DNA of 64,000 nt from Monocercomonoides exilis (Eukaryota; Preaxostyla; Oxymonadida; Polymastigidae): positions 434,001 through 498,000 of the forward strand of contig LSRY02000016.1 of NCBI GenBank assembly GCA_001643675.2, written 5' to 3'. The position numbers and the translations under genes are program-made. Positions within the stretch are counted from its first letter, which is position 1. The number at the start of each line of letters is the position of its first letter. Shown in pieces: positions 10,901-19,200 of this stretch. A model generated the notes under the pieces. The model was not told where the DNA came from, made no database searches, and saw only the letters and a list, made by a program, of their open reading frames with translations.

Positions 10901-11938
10901 CCTGCTTTCTTGTTCGTGTTCCTTTGGCTCTCCGGTCTGGGCTGGAAACTGCGACGAGGAGTGCGAAAGAGACGCCGACGGGAAGAGAAGAGGTGCAGCA
11001 GAAGACATCTGCGAAGTGAAGGAGAAGGAAAGCGGGTGCGACACGCCAGCAGACGAGGGGGATGATGTGGAAGAGGCTAAAATTGGTGAGGGTGATGTTG
11101 ATGTCATTGTGGGTGCAGCCACAGAAAATGGAGACGTGGCTGTTGCGTAGGCAGAATTGGCAGTTCCAGTTCCAGTTGCAGTAAGAGAAGAAGAAGAAGA
11201 AGAAGAAGAAGAAGATGATGATGATGAAGTGGATGCTTTTGAGCTAACAACAGGAGAAGTGACTGAAGATGCTACAGGAACTTCAGCAGCTGGAGAAATA
11301 TCTAAAAAAGAAGACAACGAATAAGTGCCAAGCGGAAATTGGAGTGATGGGCTTCCAAAAGAAGGATAAACGGTGGCAGTTGAAGAAGCTTTTGAAACAT
11401 TTTGTGTTGAATGCTGGATCATACTCGATGGAGAACTGGGTATAATTGTTGCTTGCCGTGAAGATGTTAAATATTCTTTGTTTGAAGATGGTGACAATGT
11501 CATGGAAGGTGATGAAAGAAATGTTGGCGAAATAAGTGGAGACATATAATTTTTTCCGGATTGCTCTTTCAATTGAGGGGAAAGAAATGAAGAAAATAAA
11601 ATACTGTTTGCTCCAACAGGGAAAGGAGAAGAAGCATTCTGTTGATAATTAATTTCATATGATTGGTGACTTCCAACCGATTCGGGATGGATTATTGCTG
11701 GCACCACAGAATGAGGTGTTCCTGACGATGTTTGAGATAATCCAGAGAGAAAAACAGATGGTGCATTCATTTGTTGTGCTAGAGGAACTTGACCAGATGC
11801 AGCAGATGAATTTGCCATTTGTCCTTTATATTGAGGTGTAGTTGATATATAAGAAGGGAATAGTGAGGGAGTAAGACTTGAGTGAATAGGAATCGAATTT
11901 GGATTCATAATCGGAATCATTGCAGGTGATGAACTCAT
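1955..11938 (-). CDS. Giant Pumilio (PUF) family RNA-binding protein
   Basis: Sequence-specific 3' UTR-binding translational or decay regulator. The reading frame is open to 11977, but the first true ATG is at 11936-11938, giving about 3,327 residues against 1,000-1,200 for typical Pumilios. Eight PUM repeats lie at about residues 885-1525. Their recognition cores in order are CGSRLLQ, SNYVIQ, ACRVVQ, ANHVLQ, GCRIIQ, GNYVIQ, GSNVMEK and GNYVVQ, followed by the usual C-terminal cap. Ser-rich or charged inserts interrupt the domain between repeats 1-2, 4-5, 6-7 and 7-8. The N-terminal 880 residues are Ser/Gln/Pro-rich. The C-terminal 1,800 residues hold poly-Ser, poly-Gln, Ser-His dipeptide and acidic tracts and look disordered. 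The gene is uninterrupted apart from a possible 5' exon. PUF assignment is firm; target and partners are inferred. Confidence 0.93.
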   Translation of the reverse strand: MSSSPAMIPIMNPNSIPIHSSLTPSLFPSYISTTPQYKGQMANSSAASGQVPLAQQMNAPSVFLSGLSQTSSGTPHSVVPAIIHPESVGSHQSYEINYQQNASSPFPVGANSILFSSFLSPQLKEQSGKNYMSPLISPTFLSSPSMTLSPSSNKEYLTSSRQATIIPSSPSSMIQHSTQNVSKASSTATVYPSFGSPSLQFPLGTYSLSSFLDISPAAEVPVASSVTSPVVSSKASTSSSSSSSSSSSSSSLTATGTGTANSAYATATSPFSVAAPTMTSTSPSPILASSTSSPSSAGVSHPLSFSFTSQMSSAAPLLFPSASLSHSSSQFPAQTGEPKEHEQESRQMSTQIPQQQMQSQSSQQSQQQQQQSQTQSQQQQQQQQQHQQNAMPQPGAVLPNQLQFKPASSSLSLNATPFCPRNMSFPLPSQQQILSSYTFQPLNSASSTLSASTAAGAGAGAAPTVASTSLYHIHPSVRPSSSQGIALPAYSMTPQELQFLQPLQMSSLSSPQQQLQQTQLQTQQQMQMSQFYPPSLNTLNALPALPSLSSHPSLPSSFTQQQPRQLPPSSASAFNDPQFTEPKPKPKSKTKQRQRQKKTRRRKRSKSSRARHRASHDGLHTAGSLSSLSSSAGGEGGEGGTSDGNFDDSSEGDESSASSYETTASSMSSSSSATVSSSTTATTTTTTSTASALSAASSAAAPSGQLLMIAPSPAAAAATAAASAAAHIQLPSANAAILGLANPVGAQSMQPFVQNNVVFEQQFPQVQRQGNMMRRRNGKLGQGKAGRRTKHQQPDSPQSNNFMGIPPSAQSTSSTSSISSSSSSSSSTLGSGTMSSTAITTPSPSPSPHPSRYSSVTPSSDAESATLHSSYSSQSSHRPFIPHPHSDPLVLMLRGNANSRFPLSLMRSHLLPLSADQCGSRLLQAFLEQCSEDEMETILMELALDKGEFEEQMAVLREREKEKEKEKEKAKEKEEGSAGEKVFGYAKQNAVNTLPQSSSPHQSPSSSSSLTSPSSSDTLPLFSAFDYRFYPLNKQCVLSLCRDPFSNYVIQKFFDVGNAYQIHRILQCLTGNLFQLAIHPFACRVVQKALDVIDEGSCVVAAREIFPHAVDCIFDQNANHVLQRCVECVPSEELQSLIDTFTEVNKTNSSLLSTSSTSSSSSSSAHSNNSDHSFSSRSSPSNAKPHPSSSSSLSSSSSSSLIFSIASHTYGCRIIQRLFEHSSASQRRQLAVSLMPFAKELSFNQSGNYVIQHMIVYCDDEDEEQADEEEQGAEHKAAEKRKNADDKAMASMAATESGGRDDANSLLHKEKKGEKDLTNTPSTSAQLSKNQSSSVLNPHEKIRTQLVQQLSGHFFELSRHKFGSNVMEKIVERVEQPVKTQVILEIMSTYGGRVNPPRIQPVNNQPNAPGSSSSSSSSGSANSAGSNGAYYNSSPTPFFLGGSAGSGGASSAASTSAQPPLSSLLTHPLMFLLSDSFGNYVVQKIFDYASPNTKTLIAAALLPIASLIEQRNDVPKHIFTRLDNMKTSLSQPPFPPPSHPQLAKRKAGKVNVVQAAGMNSIASSASSSSSSTASAGVSVQSAQNSSNALQGKSSSRRRQKQTEQDSSSQNSLSNTQVNSSHSHPHVLSSKASAAIFKLIRPYSSSGPFSASKSNLLPLPSSSASSFGASLIGIPQRPRIPSIDELKMIEEEDEEEEGEGGGGEGRGENEEGKGKEEGKEKGRFLNGIAKNAEREEEANKKSANGTYLNNMQMYRPQVTLSSSSSSSATTTTTSSSASSSMNSQMHSPQLLPNASAFATSPHLLYSSFPHPQLDSLSNQPSIMPPPSSSSSSSSSSSSSSSSSSSIQQPYLGSNPSYPLPLAAYRSPVPSASYVLPPSLMPVSNAAYQPQQQQQQQQQQQQMMMMNQLQGMSAQHPYLSYPASQYLSFPSLSPQTNQSSPANAGNAANTANVANSANLSSSSNTSSQFIPPQPKNPQQLQQQQQQHTNSSSSSSSSSSSSSSSTSSPGLAPNESLLYSPYSSSIAPMLSQPPRIAITQTGEIVAIGTNESFSIDGDSENTKQSAQMNGRDASSNAMHSAASSASAVNTSSLSIAQQQQQQQSYVQQPSSIGSNSLYPQNVQNNNAFTSSALNGVEQKMLTQESDYHAQNTQNLLAFPSSPSSSSSSSVSSSSSASALNSSEISKSSLHSLQNPVDNSTSSSSSVNEINESKVSSSSSSSSSSSSSSSNPSSMNLSEPQTFSWPSAIHRPEAVYNFSLTNPLSNIPSISPLNSSSSSSSSSSSSSILPNINKQKPNSSPHSRAILPSSLSALQLNVLTSTSSSSSSSSSSSSDLNAIDTLTFSASHRSFASDQAFPAPSRSVPAVLSSIISSSSSSLFSTSHSFTSTSPPTSLMSSSFGSSFSSSSASSSSSSPSSSSSSSPTPANGNGSSIPHSHSLSFSLPLSPVSFASESTHIRSHSHSHSHSHSHSHSHSHSHSHSRSQRRVHSHSHSRSYASNHSRSHSHSHSHSHSHSKSRTRSHSQSHSHSHSQANSLNTPSHRRSNSSLSSATPFVPSPPHTATPFRQATPAHHTHTSQMDVPLPLSVSPSESFSSFSSSLVANTFVAPMPAEHDLGTASPALLHTHRTYSVDYSQGNEETRLHSTLSSAASLNTPNSQSHSLQHAHSHTHSHSHSHSHSQAHASHDNVAEYSITQVLSQVGASSSMPAFHSSPSLNSTAASSFLVSDLSSIAPPFLSAQPSTPPPSISKDNRPNPFSVLPVPSSSALPFALPMPLSIPIETSPLLSSSMLAPPNGMQNPVVDSLSPQFLLSSHSSYASPSSPSPSPSPSSSPIKQAGNTSSSSSSTSSSSANSNINSSSLTSSSSSSSSPSTSLSLTSSSDALTPTLLSDHSLSSSSHNTPTSPSSSSSSSSFLSPQSQKHYLHQQSQLSNLNSSSSSSSSSSSLSSVPPSYSLPHNSSDEDGLSSPSAIIFITPHHHHYNLSSQSSAITSQTAFSPSLVSFPSLSSDTSNIMQSSSTSSSSSSSSSSSSSSSSSSSSFSSPDVDHSCFPYSSLNEAQHILSTAVSPLSNQHMSSSSSSSASSSSSSSSSSSSSSTSTVSPSSPGTLMRLHEMSLSGTRFSSLSMKSRSSSLNSHRSRGSFASRSGSSTSNTEDDDDDEEEDDDDDDDSTASDEENDKDMSIGGDADDSDGASSIGGDNTLSSAFSQSEDYFSDSSSNLLSSSPYSGYSASSNLHSSMQSTPIHQAALPAAQLITPTTFPSLNVSPRHPQHSRHHSRHHSRHSHHHHHHHSQHSQQQNQLFHHKSTQESEQKRKSDANGHSEERKEEKED
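3890..4575 (-). repeat. Ser-His / Arg-Ser dipeptide repeat tracts inside the Pumilio gene
   Basis: Within the Pumilio C-terminal tail, about 4360-4575 encodes some 70 residues of near-perfect alternating Ser-His with interspersed Arg-Ser. A second, shorter Ser-His run lies near 3890-3955. The plus strand reads as GAATGA/GAGTGT hexamer-like repeats. Composition resembles an RS domain in which His replaces many Arg residues. Confidence 0.85.
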
Positions 11939-12187
11939 TTTTCCATGGTCATGAGAAGCATTTTTAAATTCCTTCAATGATTTTCCATGAACAGCAATAA
12001 CGACAATAAAACAAGCAAGGAATACAAATTGAAAACAACAATAAAGAACAAAACTTATTGTTAAAATAAATTATAAACAAATACTTCTTTTATATTTGAA
12101 TTTCCTGTTGCTTCCAGTGTTTTTGGTCTCCTTTCTTCTGAAATGTCTTTAACCAAAGACATTTAGAAACAAAAGCAAGCACTTTTC

Positions 12188-13489
12188 TTGATCTCACTTT
12201 TTTATTCCCATATAAACATTAAAAATGTCAAAAATAGCAATTGGAAATTTGTCGTTAAGCGAATTAATATATGGTTATTGTCCACGTTTGCTATTTATTC
12301 TTTATTTTTCTTGAATAATATGATATTTGCAGTTATTTATGGAAACTATTCATGGATTTTTTTAATAAACTTAACTGCAAACTTTCTTTCGTTATTGATT
12401 TCAACATATCTAATAATTCTCGAGATTTACATTTTTGGCAAAAGTTTAAGCAAAATGAAGATTGTGATATTGTTCAATCTGGCAATTCATTCATCAATTG
12501 AAGTTCTTGTTTCAATTGTTCCATTTCCTTATTCAAGACCGAACTTTGGCTTTTTTTGTCAAGACTTCGTTGATTTCTTTTATGGCACATCTTGGATATT
12601 TATCACCGTCTGGCTTTCAAAAGCTACAGTCTACCCTTTTATTCAATCGTCTTTGAAAAAAAAAATATGGACAATATCATTGGTATTTCTTCTGATTGTT
12701 TCAAATTTAACATATTGGATTACGGAAATTGTCGGAGATTTTGCTCAACGTTATATAGGAGATGAGCTTATTGTTATCTACGAATTTTTCGATATTACAA
12801 GTGCAATTCCTTTCATTTTAATGATCATTTTTCTGATTCGTTTGTATCGAAAGGTTAATGGAACAGGCACAATATATACTATTTTGAAAAAACGCCTTCG
12901 ATCTTTTCTTTTAATGCTATTTGTTATCGCTGGAATAATGGGAATCAGATGTGTTTTTGATGTAACTTACATGATTTTGACAAGAAAATATAAAGCTCAC
13001 AATATACGTCTTTGCAGGGATAATGATTCAAACTGGTTTGTAAATTTCTGCGTTTATTTATTTTTTTTATAAATGCAAATTGTTGTCAGTTATGATATAA
13101 CAATTCCAATGTCATTCTTTCTGTTTTTTGAAAATACTCTTGCCACACTCACTTTTCTTTTGACGCTGCTTTCGTTCACACCAAAAGTTGCAGCGTCAAC
13201 AGATTCAGATTCACAGTCAGACAGTCAATTAGAGAGCGAAGACAAAACGATGCATGAAGATTCACAAGATATTGTTAGTTTAAGAAGTCTTGAAGAGAAA
13301 GAGGAAGAAGGAATGAGATTTTATGATGATGAAAGATTTGGATATTCAGCAATGTCGCCATCACCCCCTTCTGGATTTGCTGAAGAAGCGAAATCTGATG
13401 ATGATGGCAATGCTGATGTGGACCGCTATCAACCCTTGCTTAGCAGCAATAATTCTGATTATTCAAAGTATTACTATAAATACTCCTAA
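12188..13489 (+). CDS. Multi-pass (7-8 TM) membrane protein of unknown family
   Basis: Two exons, 12188-13035 and 13090-13489, join in frame across a 54-bp GTTTGT...CAG intron to give about 415 residues. I count seven to eight hydrophobic helices, starting near residues 30, 60, 100, 140, 160, 195, 235 and 285. A charged loop RLYRKVNGTG sits before the seventh. The C-terminal 100 residues form a hydrophilic, Ser/Asp/Glu-rich cytosolic-type tail ending in Tyr/Lys-rich sequence. The layout resembles seven-transmembrane receptor-like or TOM1/THH1-like proteins, but no diagnostic motif is visible. No function is assigned. Real-gene status rests on hydropathy, in-frame splicing and the long open frame. 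Confidence 0.65.
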
Positions 13490-14419
13490 AGCAACAGCGA
13501 TCAGTTGTGGAGCTTCTGTATAAAATCGAGTTTCTTTTTTCGTTGAGATGTTTCCTATGTTTTGTTGAGGTCATAATGCGAACTGTTGGTTGCGTTGTCT
13601 CATCAATTGACAGTCTTGCAATCAATAAGAAGAGCACTCCATCTGTTCACTTCGTGTAATCAAAGATTTTTTCTTTTCAGTTACGCTATGAAAGTAATTT
13701 TTTTTTTTTATTGCAATTTGTTTTTTCTCAAACTTTTAAGTGCAGTTAGCGAGATTTTTGTTTTGTTGTTGTTGAAAGGATGTTTGCGCCATTCAAATGT
13801 TATATGTTCTGTTTTCTTTTCGTTTCTGTTGTATAAATACATATATTGGTCGTTTTTTAATTATTATCCTTTAATTGTCTCATAAATTTTCAGAAGAATA
13901 GATTAATTTATTTATTTATTGGATTGGTGATTATTGATTACGAATTTGTTACTGATGCGAAATGAATAATTCACATTCTCTTTTATTAGCATTTCTTTAT
14001 CGCTGGAATATGTTCATCTTTCAATCAATTTGTGTGCAATTCTTTCCTGATTATGCTATATTTCTTGTGATAATGATCTCCACTTGTTATTTCATGTTTT
14101 TCCTATCAAGAGATGCTATATTTTTTCTTTGCAAAAAGAATTTCTTTACATAATAAGAGTTGAATGCTGATAATTGCTCATTATTTCTCCAAAATATATA
14201 TATTGATTTTTTAAATTTGTTTTAATAATGATTTAAAACAACAAAAATTTGCAAACATGGCGCTTATTCCCTATGTTCATTTTCATGATTCTCTTTTCCC
14301 CATTAAACATCATAAAAAATAATAGTGAAGTGGGTGAAATGTGTGCCATGAAGCGAATGTGAAATGAAAAATTCATGTAGCATTTTGTGTGATTTAGTTT
14401 TCTAAGCAAATGTATAGAT
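13490..14419. other. Intergenic, no gene recognised
   Basis: T-rich sequence between the 3' ends of two convergent genes. Short open frames here are hydrophobic because of T-richness and have no family resemblance. It presumably holds both 3' UTRs. Confidence 0.55.
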
Positions 14420-15136
14420 TCAGTAAAATACATAATCTCCATTTTGCTTTATAAAGTTTACGAAATCATCCTCTGTGATGATTTCCCCCTCATCTCTGTA
14501 AGTATTAAAAAAAGAATATGCATGAGGAAGAAATACATATAATAATATCCAATAGAAATACCCAGCCATTTGTTCAAATAAATCCGTTAGCAACAATGGT
14601 TCTAATTCTATTCCAAGTTTGTTAAGCATGGTTATAAGTTGATGTTTTGTTATTCCTTTGGACCATTCATCTTTCAGCAATAAATAAGTCTAAATGGAAG
14701 TGTCAACAAGTATATAACAGAGGAGGGGAAAAACAAATATACAAACCCGCTTTACATGTGAATCGAAATCACGCTCGCTAAGACTTGCTGCAACAATGTC
14801 ACAAATTCGCTGAAAAGTTATTCCATACGCACTTGCTCTGATTTCTTTTTCCATGCTTTCTGAAAGAACTATTCCTAGCTATCAATACTTTGTATGAATG
14901 TATGACTAAAAAAAGTCACACTAATCTGATTGTGGTAAGAGCTTGAGAAGGAGTTATAACACCGCTTCTTTCAATATCAATCATCGAAAAAATCTTCACA
15001 GAAATGTTTTTGAAAAGAACAAAATGTAAATGTAACTAGAATGCAATTACAATGAAAACCGATTTTAAATCTTCTGTTTGCTCTTCAGTTAAAATAGCAG
15101 TTTTAGAAGATAAAAAAGATTTTTTTGTTTTTTCCA
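14420..15136 (-). CDS. EF-hand protein, centrin/calmodulin-like size, degenerate loops
   Basis: Five short exons splice in frame to about 162 residues. Exon 1 (MEKTKKSFL...ILTEEQTEDLKS) leads into IFSMIDIERSGVITPSQ, the first EF-hand. Exon 3 gives the LLGIVLSESMEKEI linker and helix. Exon 4 gives the third hand (LLLKDEWSKGITKHQL). Exon 5 gives the fourth (DEGEIITEDDFVNFI). Helix spacing matches centrin and calmodulin. The loops lack the full set of acidic ligands: hand 1 has Gln at position 12 and hands 2-3 have few Asp. Calcium binding is therefore doubtful. Introns are about 43-90 bp. It could be a centrin-related or axonemal EF-hand subunit; the neighbouring Dpy-30 protein fits a flagellar context but does not prove it. 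Divergently transcribed from that gene, about 200 bp apart. Confidence 0.7.
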
Positions 15137-15338
15137 TTTTAACTTACCATAAAATTCTAAATTCAAATTTTTAATTTTTAATAAAAAAATTAAATTATCA
15201 ACTGCTCAAATATTTTTAAATAAACAATCCTGCATACGAAATAAATGAATTCCAAAAACTGACTATTATGTTATGGTTAACGAAACGTATGTTAAGGGTA
15301 TTTTTTAACCGTTATTTTGGATTGGTTCTAGAACGGAG

Positions 15339-16827
15339 ATGGAACCTTTAGATTCTGATTATTTAAAAGAGCATGTTGGAGATGTATTATCTGATGCTTT
15401 GACAGCTGTTTCAATCCAACAACCAGCAGATCCAATCGAATTTGTTGGACTTTATCTTTTAAATTCAGTGAATAACAAAAAACGAAAACAAAAAGTATCT
15501 TATTTATTTTTCACATATTTACATGTAATTCTAATAATTGATATCATTTTGAAAAACTGTTTTAGGAATGGTCTGAAATGGAATTTGCAAATAAAAGAAT
15601 TCAAGAATATGAACAAAAGAAGAAAGCAAGAGAAGATCACTTCAATCAATTGGAAGAAAGTCGGAGATTACGTGAGGAAGGAAAACAACAAGCGGTTTTG
15701 GAAGAAAGAAGGCAATTATTTGGCTTATATTTAGAACACGAAAAAGAGAAAGATGATGGTTTTCATTATTGATTTTCAATTTTTAAAAGTATATATATGT
15801 GAATTTTTGATTGTAGAAATTGCTAAATTGATTGCAGATCATGAAGCCGAGGTTCAAAGATATATTGAAGCAGAAAAGGAAAGACAAGCTCGAAAAGAAG
15901 CTAGAGAACGCAGGGCTGCTGAACAAGAAGAAGAAGAAGGTGCGGAAGAAGGAGAAGAAGAGGAAGAGGAAGGTGCAGAAGAAGACGAGGAGGAAGAAGA
16001 AGGTGCAGAAGAAGGAGCAGAAGAAGAAGGAAGACGGAGGCGCAAAAAGAAGAAGAGATCTTCATACGAAGAAGGAGAGGGAGACGGAGAAGGAGTTGAA
16101 GGTGAGGGCGAAGAAGAAAGGAGGAGGCAAGAAGAGGAAGAGGAAGCAGAAGAGGAACCTCCTTTGGAGAAAGTTGAACCACTTGATCCACTTACAGTGT
16201 GGATGAAAACATACGAGTATCGCGTAGAAGATGCAAAGAAGTTGGATCAAAGATACTTGGCAGAATTGCAGAAAATCAAAGTATGAAATTTGCTGATTTC
16301 TTTTTATTTTGTGTTATCTGTAATCGGTTTCTATTTCTATGTCAATTTGAATTATCTGGCTTCACATATATATTAATTTTTTTTCTTATGCTTAATTTTA
16401 TTTCACTTTTATGAACGTGTTTTTATTGGAATTAAACCAAAACTTTACTTCATCCTTTTCTTGTTTTCTCTATTTGTGTGTTTTCCATCAAACATTTCAC
16501 TTATCGCCTCATTCAGGTTGGCTCGCCAGACTTGTTCAATCTGCTTAGAGGAGTCTTCTTCCTTCTTGGGCGTCCCACGAAAGACGTCGACAGCTTTGAA
16601 AAAGCGCAGAAGCTGATCGATTTCAACTTGGGCACGAAGATCTCGATGATTCACCCTGAAGAGAAAGGAATGAAGGAAAAATATACCCGCACTTCTCTTG
16701 CTGTGAAGGACCTTGACCAGAACCAGCTGGCTGATGCTGGATACGGGGCACTTGTTCTGTACAAGTGGATATGCGCAGCACTCGACTTGAGAATCATGAG
16801 CGTATTCCAACGGTTTGGGAAAGGATC

Positions 16828-16875
<48 letters not shown>

Positions 16876-17347
16876 ATTGAATAGTGCAATATTGTTAGTG
16901 ATTGTGGTTATTGTGAAGAAATTTTCTTATAATTTACCATAAATATAAATGTGTTGTTTTTAATAATAATTTTTTAACAAAATTTTGAACTTTTGTCAAA
17001 TTTTTGATTTCATTTATATCTTTTCTTTTCTTTCTTTTTTGATGCGCTTCAATTTGCTCAGTCGTGATGCGGAAGCTGCGTTACGTGCGTCTGAAGAAGA
17101 AGAGCAGGAAGGCGTTGAAGGAGAACCAGATGAAGAGAGAGAAGTTGAAGAACATGGTGTGGAAGTTGGGACGATGGGAATGAGGGCATGGCAGTTTGAA
17201 GAAGAGAGGAGAAGAGAAGAGGAGGAAAGAGAGAGGAAGAGAAAAGCAGCAGAAGAGGAAGAAGCTGAAGAAGGAGACGAGGAAGAGGAAGGAGCAGAAG
17301 AGGCTGGCGAAGAAGAAGAGGACGAAGGTGATGCAGAGGAAGCTTAA
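15339..17347 (+). CDS. Dpy-30 motif protein with acidic coiled coil and dynein-stalk-like domain
   Basis: Five exons (15339-15494, 15566-15758, 15817-16280, 16517-16812, 17062-17347) join in frame to 464 residues. Residues about 5-45 (DYLKEHVGDVLSDALTAVSI followed by QQPADPIEFVGLYL) are a Dpy-30 motif, a dimerising helix pair common in radial-spoke and other axonemal proteins. A Lys/Arg/Glu coiled coil and a strongly acidic stretch follow. Exon 4 (LFNLLRGVFFLLGRPTKDVD ... YGALVLYKWICAALDLR) resembles the dynein heavy-chain microtubule-binding stalk tip: a helix with LLG, then a helix ending in the W-x-A pattern. It runs into a returning coiled coil in exon 5. The C-terminal tail is Glu-rich. 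Likely a ciliary structural protein that contacts tubulin; the role is inferred from domains only. Confidence 0.75.
16833..16872. repeat. (GA)20 microsatellite in an intron
   Basis: A perfect 40-bp GA dinucleotide run lies in the fourth intron of the Dpy-30 gene, about 20 bp after the exon 4 donor at 16813. Confidence 0.97.
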
Positions 17348-18053
17348 TCTCCCATTGCATTCCTTTCACACTTTTGGTTATCTCCAGCGTTGTTTATTCT
17401 TCTTCAACTCTTCACATCTTTCAAAATTGTTAACCTGTTTTTTTCATCCTTTTTTTTTTTTATTGTTATTAACTTTTTTCTTCCATTTCATTTGAAAAAT
17501 CTCTGAAAAGCCGCAAAACAAATGCTTCAAATCTAAAACAGTTTTTATAAAGCCTTTTATTTTGTATGGAAAAATGAGGAAAGATGAGCGTTGAATAAAT
17601 AATAATAGTGTTATCTAAATATGCTCTTGATGACATGCAAAATCTGAAGGAAATGATTTTTTGGCTTAAAAAATTAAAAATAACAGATAAATGTTCTAAA
17701 AATACAAAATTGATGAGACAGGCAAGAAAAATTGGTTGATGGAAAAGGTGAACAATCACCTTTTTATCATGCTGTGAGAACAACTGAGGCATTCAGGAAG
17801 CATAACTGGCATTTATTGAACAAACAACATCCTATGCAGCAAGTGTCTATAATTTTGGTTGGAAAATATAAAAATGTGAAATCAAAGGAGTGATAGAGAA
17901 AGATTATGCAGCATCCATTTGTCATATTTTGGTTATCAGGAAAGACAGAAATAAAGGAATGTGAAATGTCAGATTCATTTAATTTGAATTTTTAATAAAA
18001 TAAATAAAAATACATTTTAAAAAATAACGCGGTAAAACCATAAATAATCATCT
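17348..18053. other. Intergenic between convergent genes, nothing recognised
   Basis: AT-rich sequence holding the two 3' UTRs. Short open frames on either strand have no recognisable domain. Confidence 0.55.
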
Positions 18054-19019
18054 TTATTCGTCTGAGCGTTGGTGGGATGGCGATTTTGATCTTGAAACTG
18101 ATTTTTCTTTTGTTGATATCTTAGAAGCAGAGCGTGATCGTGATCGTGATCTTGAGGGAGAATTAGAAGGTGAATGCTTTGCTGATGCGGATCTATGGCG
18201 AGACGATGCTACACTGCTCTTTTCACGCGGTGGAGTTGGTGATCGAGGAGGTGAGCGTGATGGAGATGATGATGCAGATGGTGAACGTCTTCTTGAAGAG
18301 CGCTTTGATTTACGATATTTTGGGGAAGAGCTAGATCTAGAGCGCTTGCGGTCACGACGCGATGAGCGATGATGATGACGAGAATGACTTCTACTACGAC
18401 GAGAGCGAGATGATTTGTGGTAATGATGATGTTTTGGACGATGATGTCTGCTCCGACTTCTTGATCGAGAATCGTCTCTGCTATAAGACCTTGATCTATA
18501 ATAACGGTCGGGAGAACGCGAACGCAAGTAAGATCTCCCTTTGTAAGGGCAATCATATTGCTTATGACCTTTAAATATGCAAATGAAAATATAAAAATGA
18601 TTATCTTTCAAAAAACAAAAAATGAAATGATTTACCTGGTCTTCCACAAATATAGCAACCATCTCCTCTACGAATTGGCCCTGTTGAATTTCTCCACTAT
18701 TTTGATATTAAAGCAAAAAATACAATGATCAAAATAAAAATTTTGAAATTTTTAACCTCAATTGCAAGATTGCACGATTTTAGATCAGTATCTAGAGCAT
18801 GCAAAAACAGTAATAAACTTGTTTCTAAAAGACTAAAAAAATGAAAAGCAGACTATTCAAAGATTCAAGGGCAGCTGCAGCATCATCCTTGTTTTTGAAG
18901 TTAATAAAGGCATATGTTCGTCTCATTGCTATCTCTGTTATCTCTCCAAATTTTTCGAACAATCCTCGCAAATCTTCTGATGTAACAGTTTCGTTAATCC
19001 TTGCTACAAACAACGCCAT
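18054..19019 (-). CDS. SR splicing factor with RRM, CCHC zinc knuckle and RS domain (SRSF7/RSZ type)
   Basis: Nuclear splicing regulator. Four exons splice to about 257 residues. Start MALFVARINETVTSEDLRGL (17017-aligned ATG at 19017-19019) fits the first strand of an RRM; in-frame codons upstream would only add an odd leader. The RNP1-like strand is RTYAFINFKN, followed by DAAAALESLN and, after a spliced junction, NTDLKSCNLAIEW. A CCHC zinc knuckle (C-x2-C-x4-H-x4-C in CYICGRPGHKQYDC) spans the last intron. The C-terminal 170 residues are Arg-Ser repeats with His-rich segments. RRM plus one knuckle plus RS is the SRSF7/RSZ layout, involved in exon definition and mRNA export. Introns are short with GTCTGC, GTTAAA and GTAAAT donors. 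Confidence 0.88.
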
Positions 19020-19200
19020 TTGTCCTATAGCCAAGAAGATGGTTTGAGATCGTGAAAGATCAAAAAAATAAAAAATCATATGTTATTTTTGAAAAACAAA
19101 AGAAAGTGTGCAATTGAAAATGTAATATACGAATAATAATGTATTTGAGTTTTTTGAATAAAAATTGCCAACATTAATTTTTGTGATTCATTAATTGCTT

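Noticed and set aside
1988-11150. Many long open frames on the plus strand and in other minus frames, for example 4027-4767 and 9588-10208.
   Set aside because: They are antisense or out-of-frame shadows of the Pumilio gene's Ser/Gln/His repeats and encode only Glu/Lys/Arg- or Leu/Pro-rich low complexity.
18966-19079. Longer start for the SR protein at 19079.
   Set aside because: The extra 20 residues are hydrophobic and precede the natural RRM start; an ordinary ATG is present at 19017-19019.
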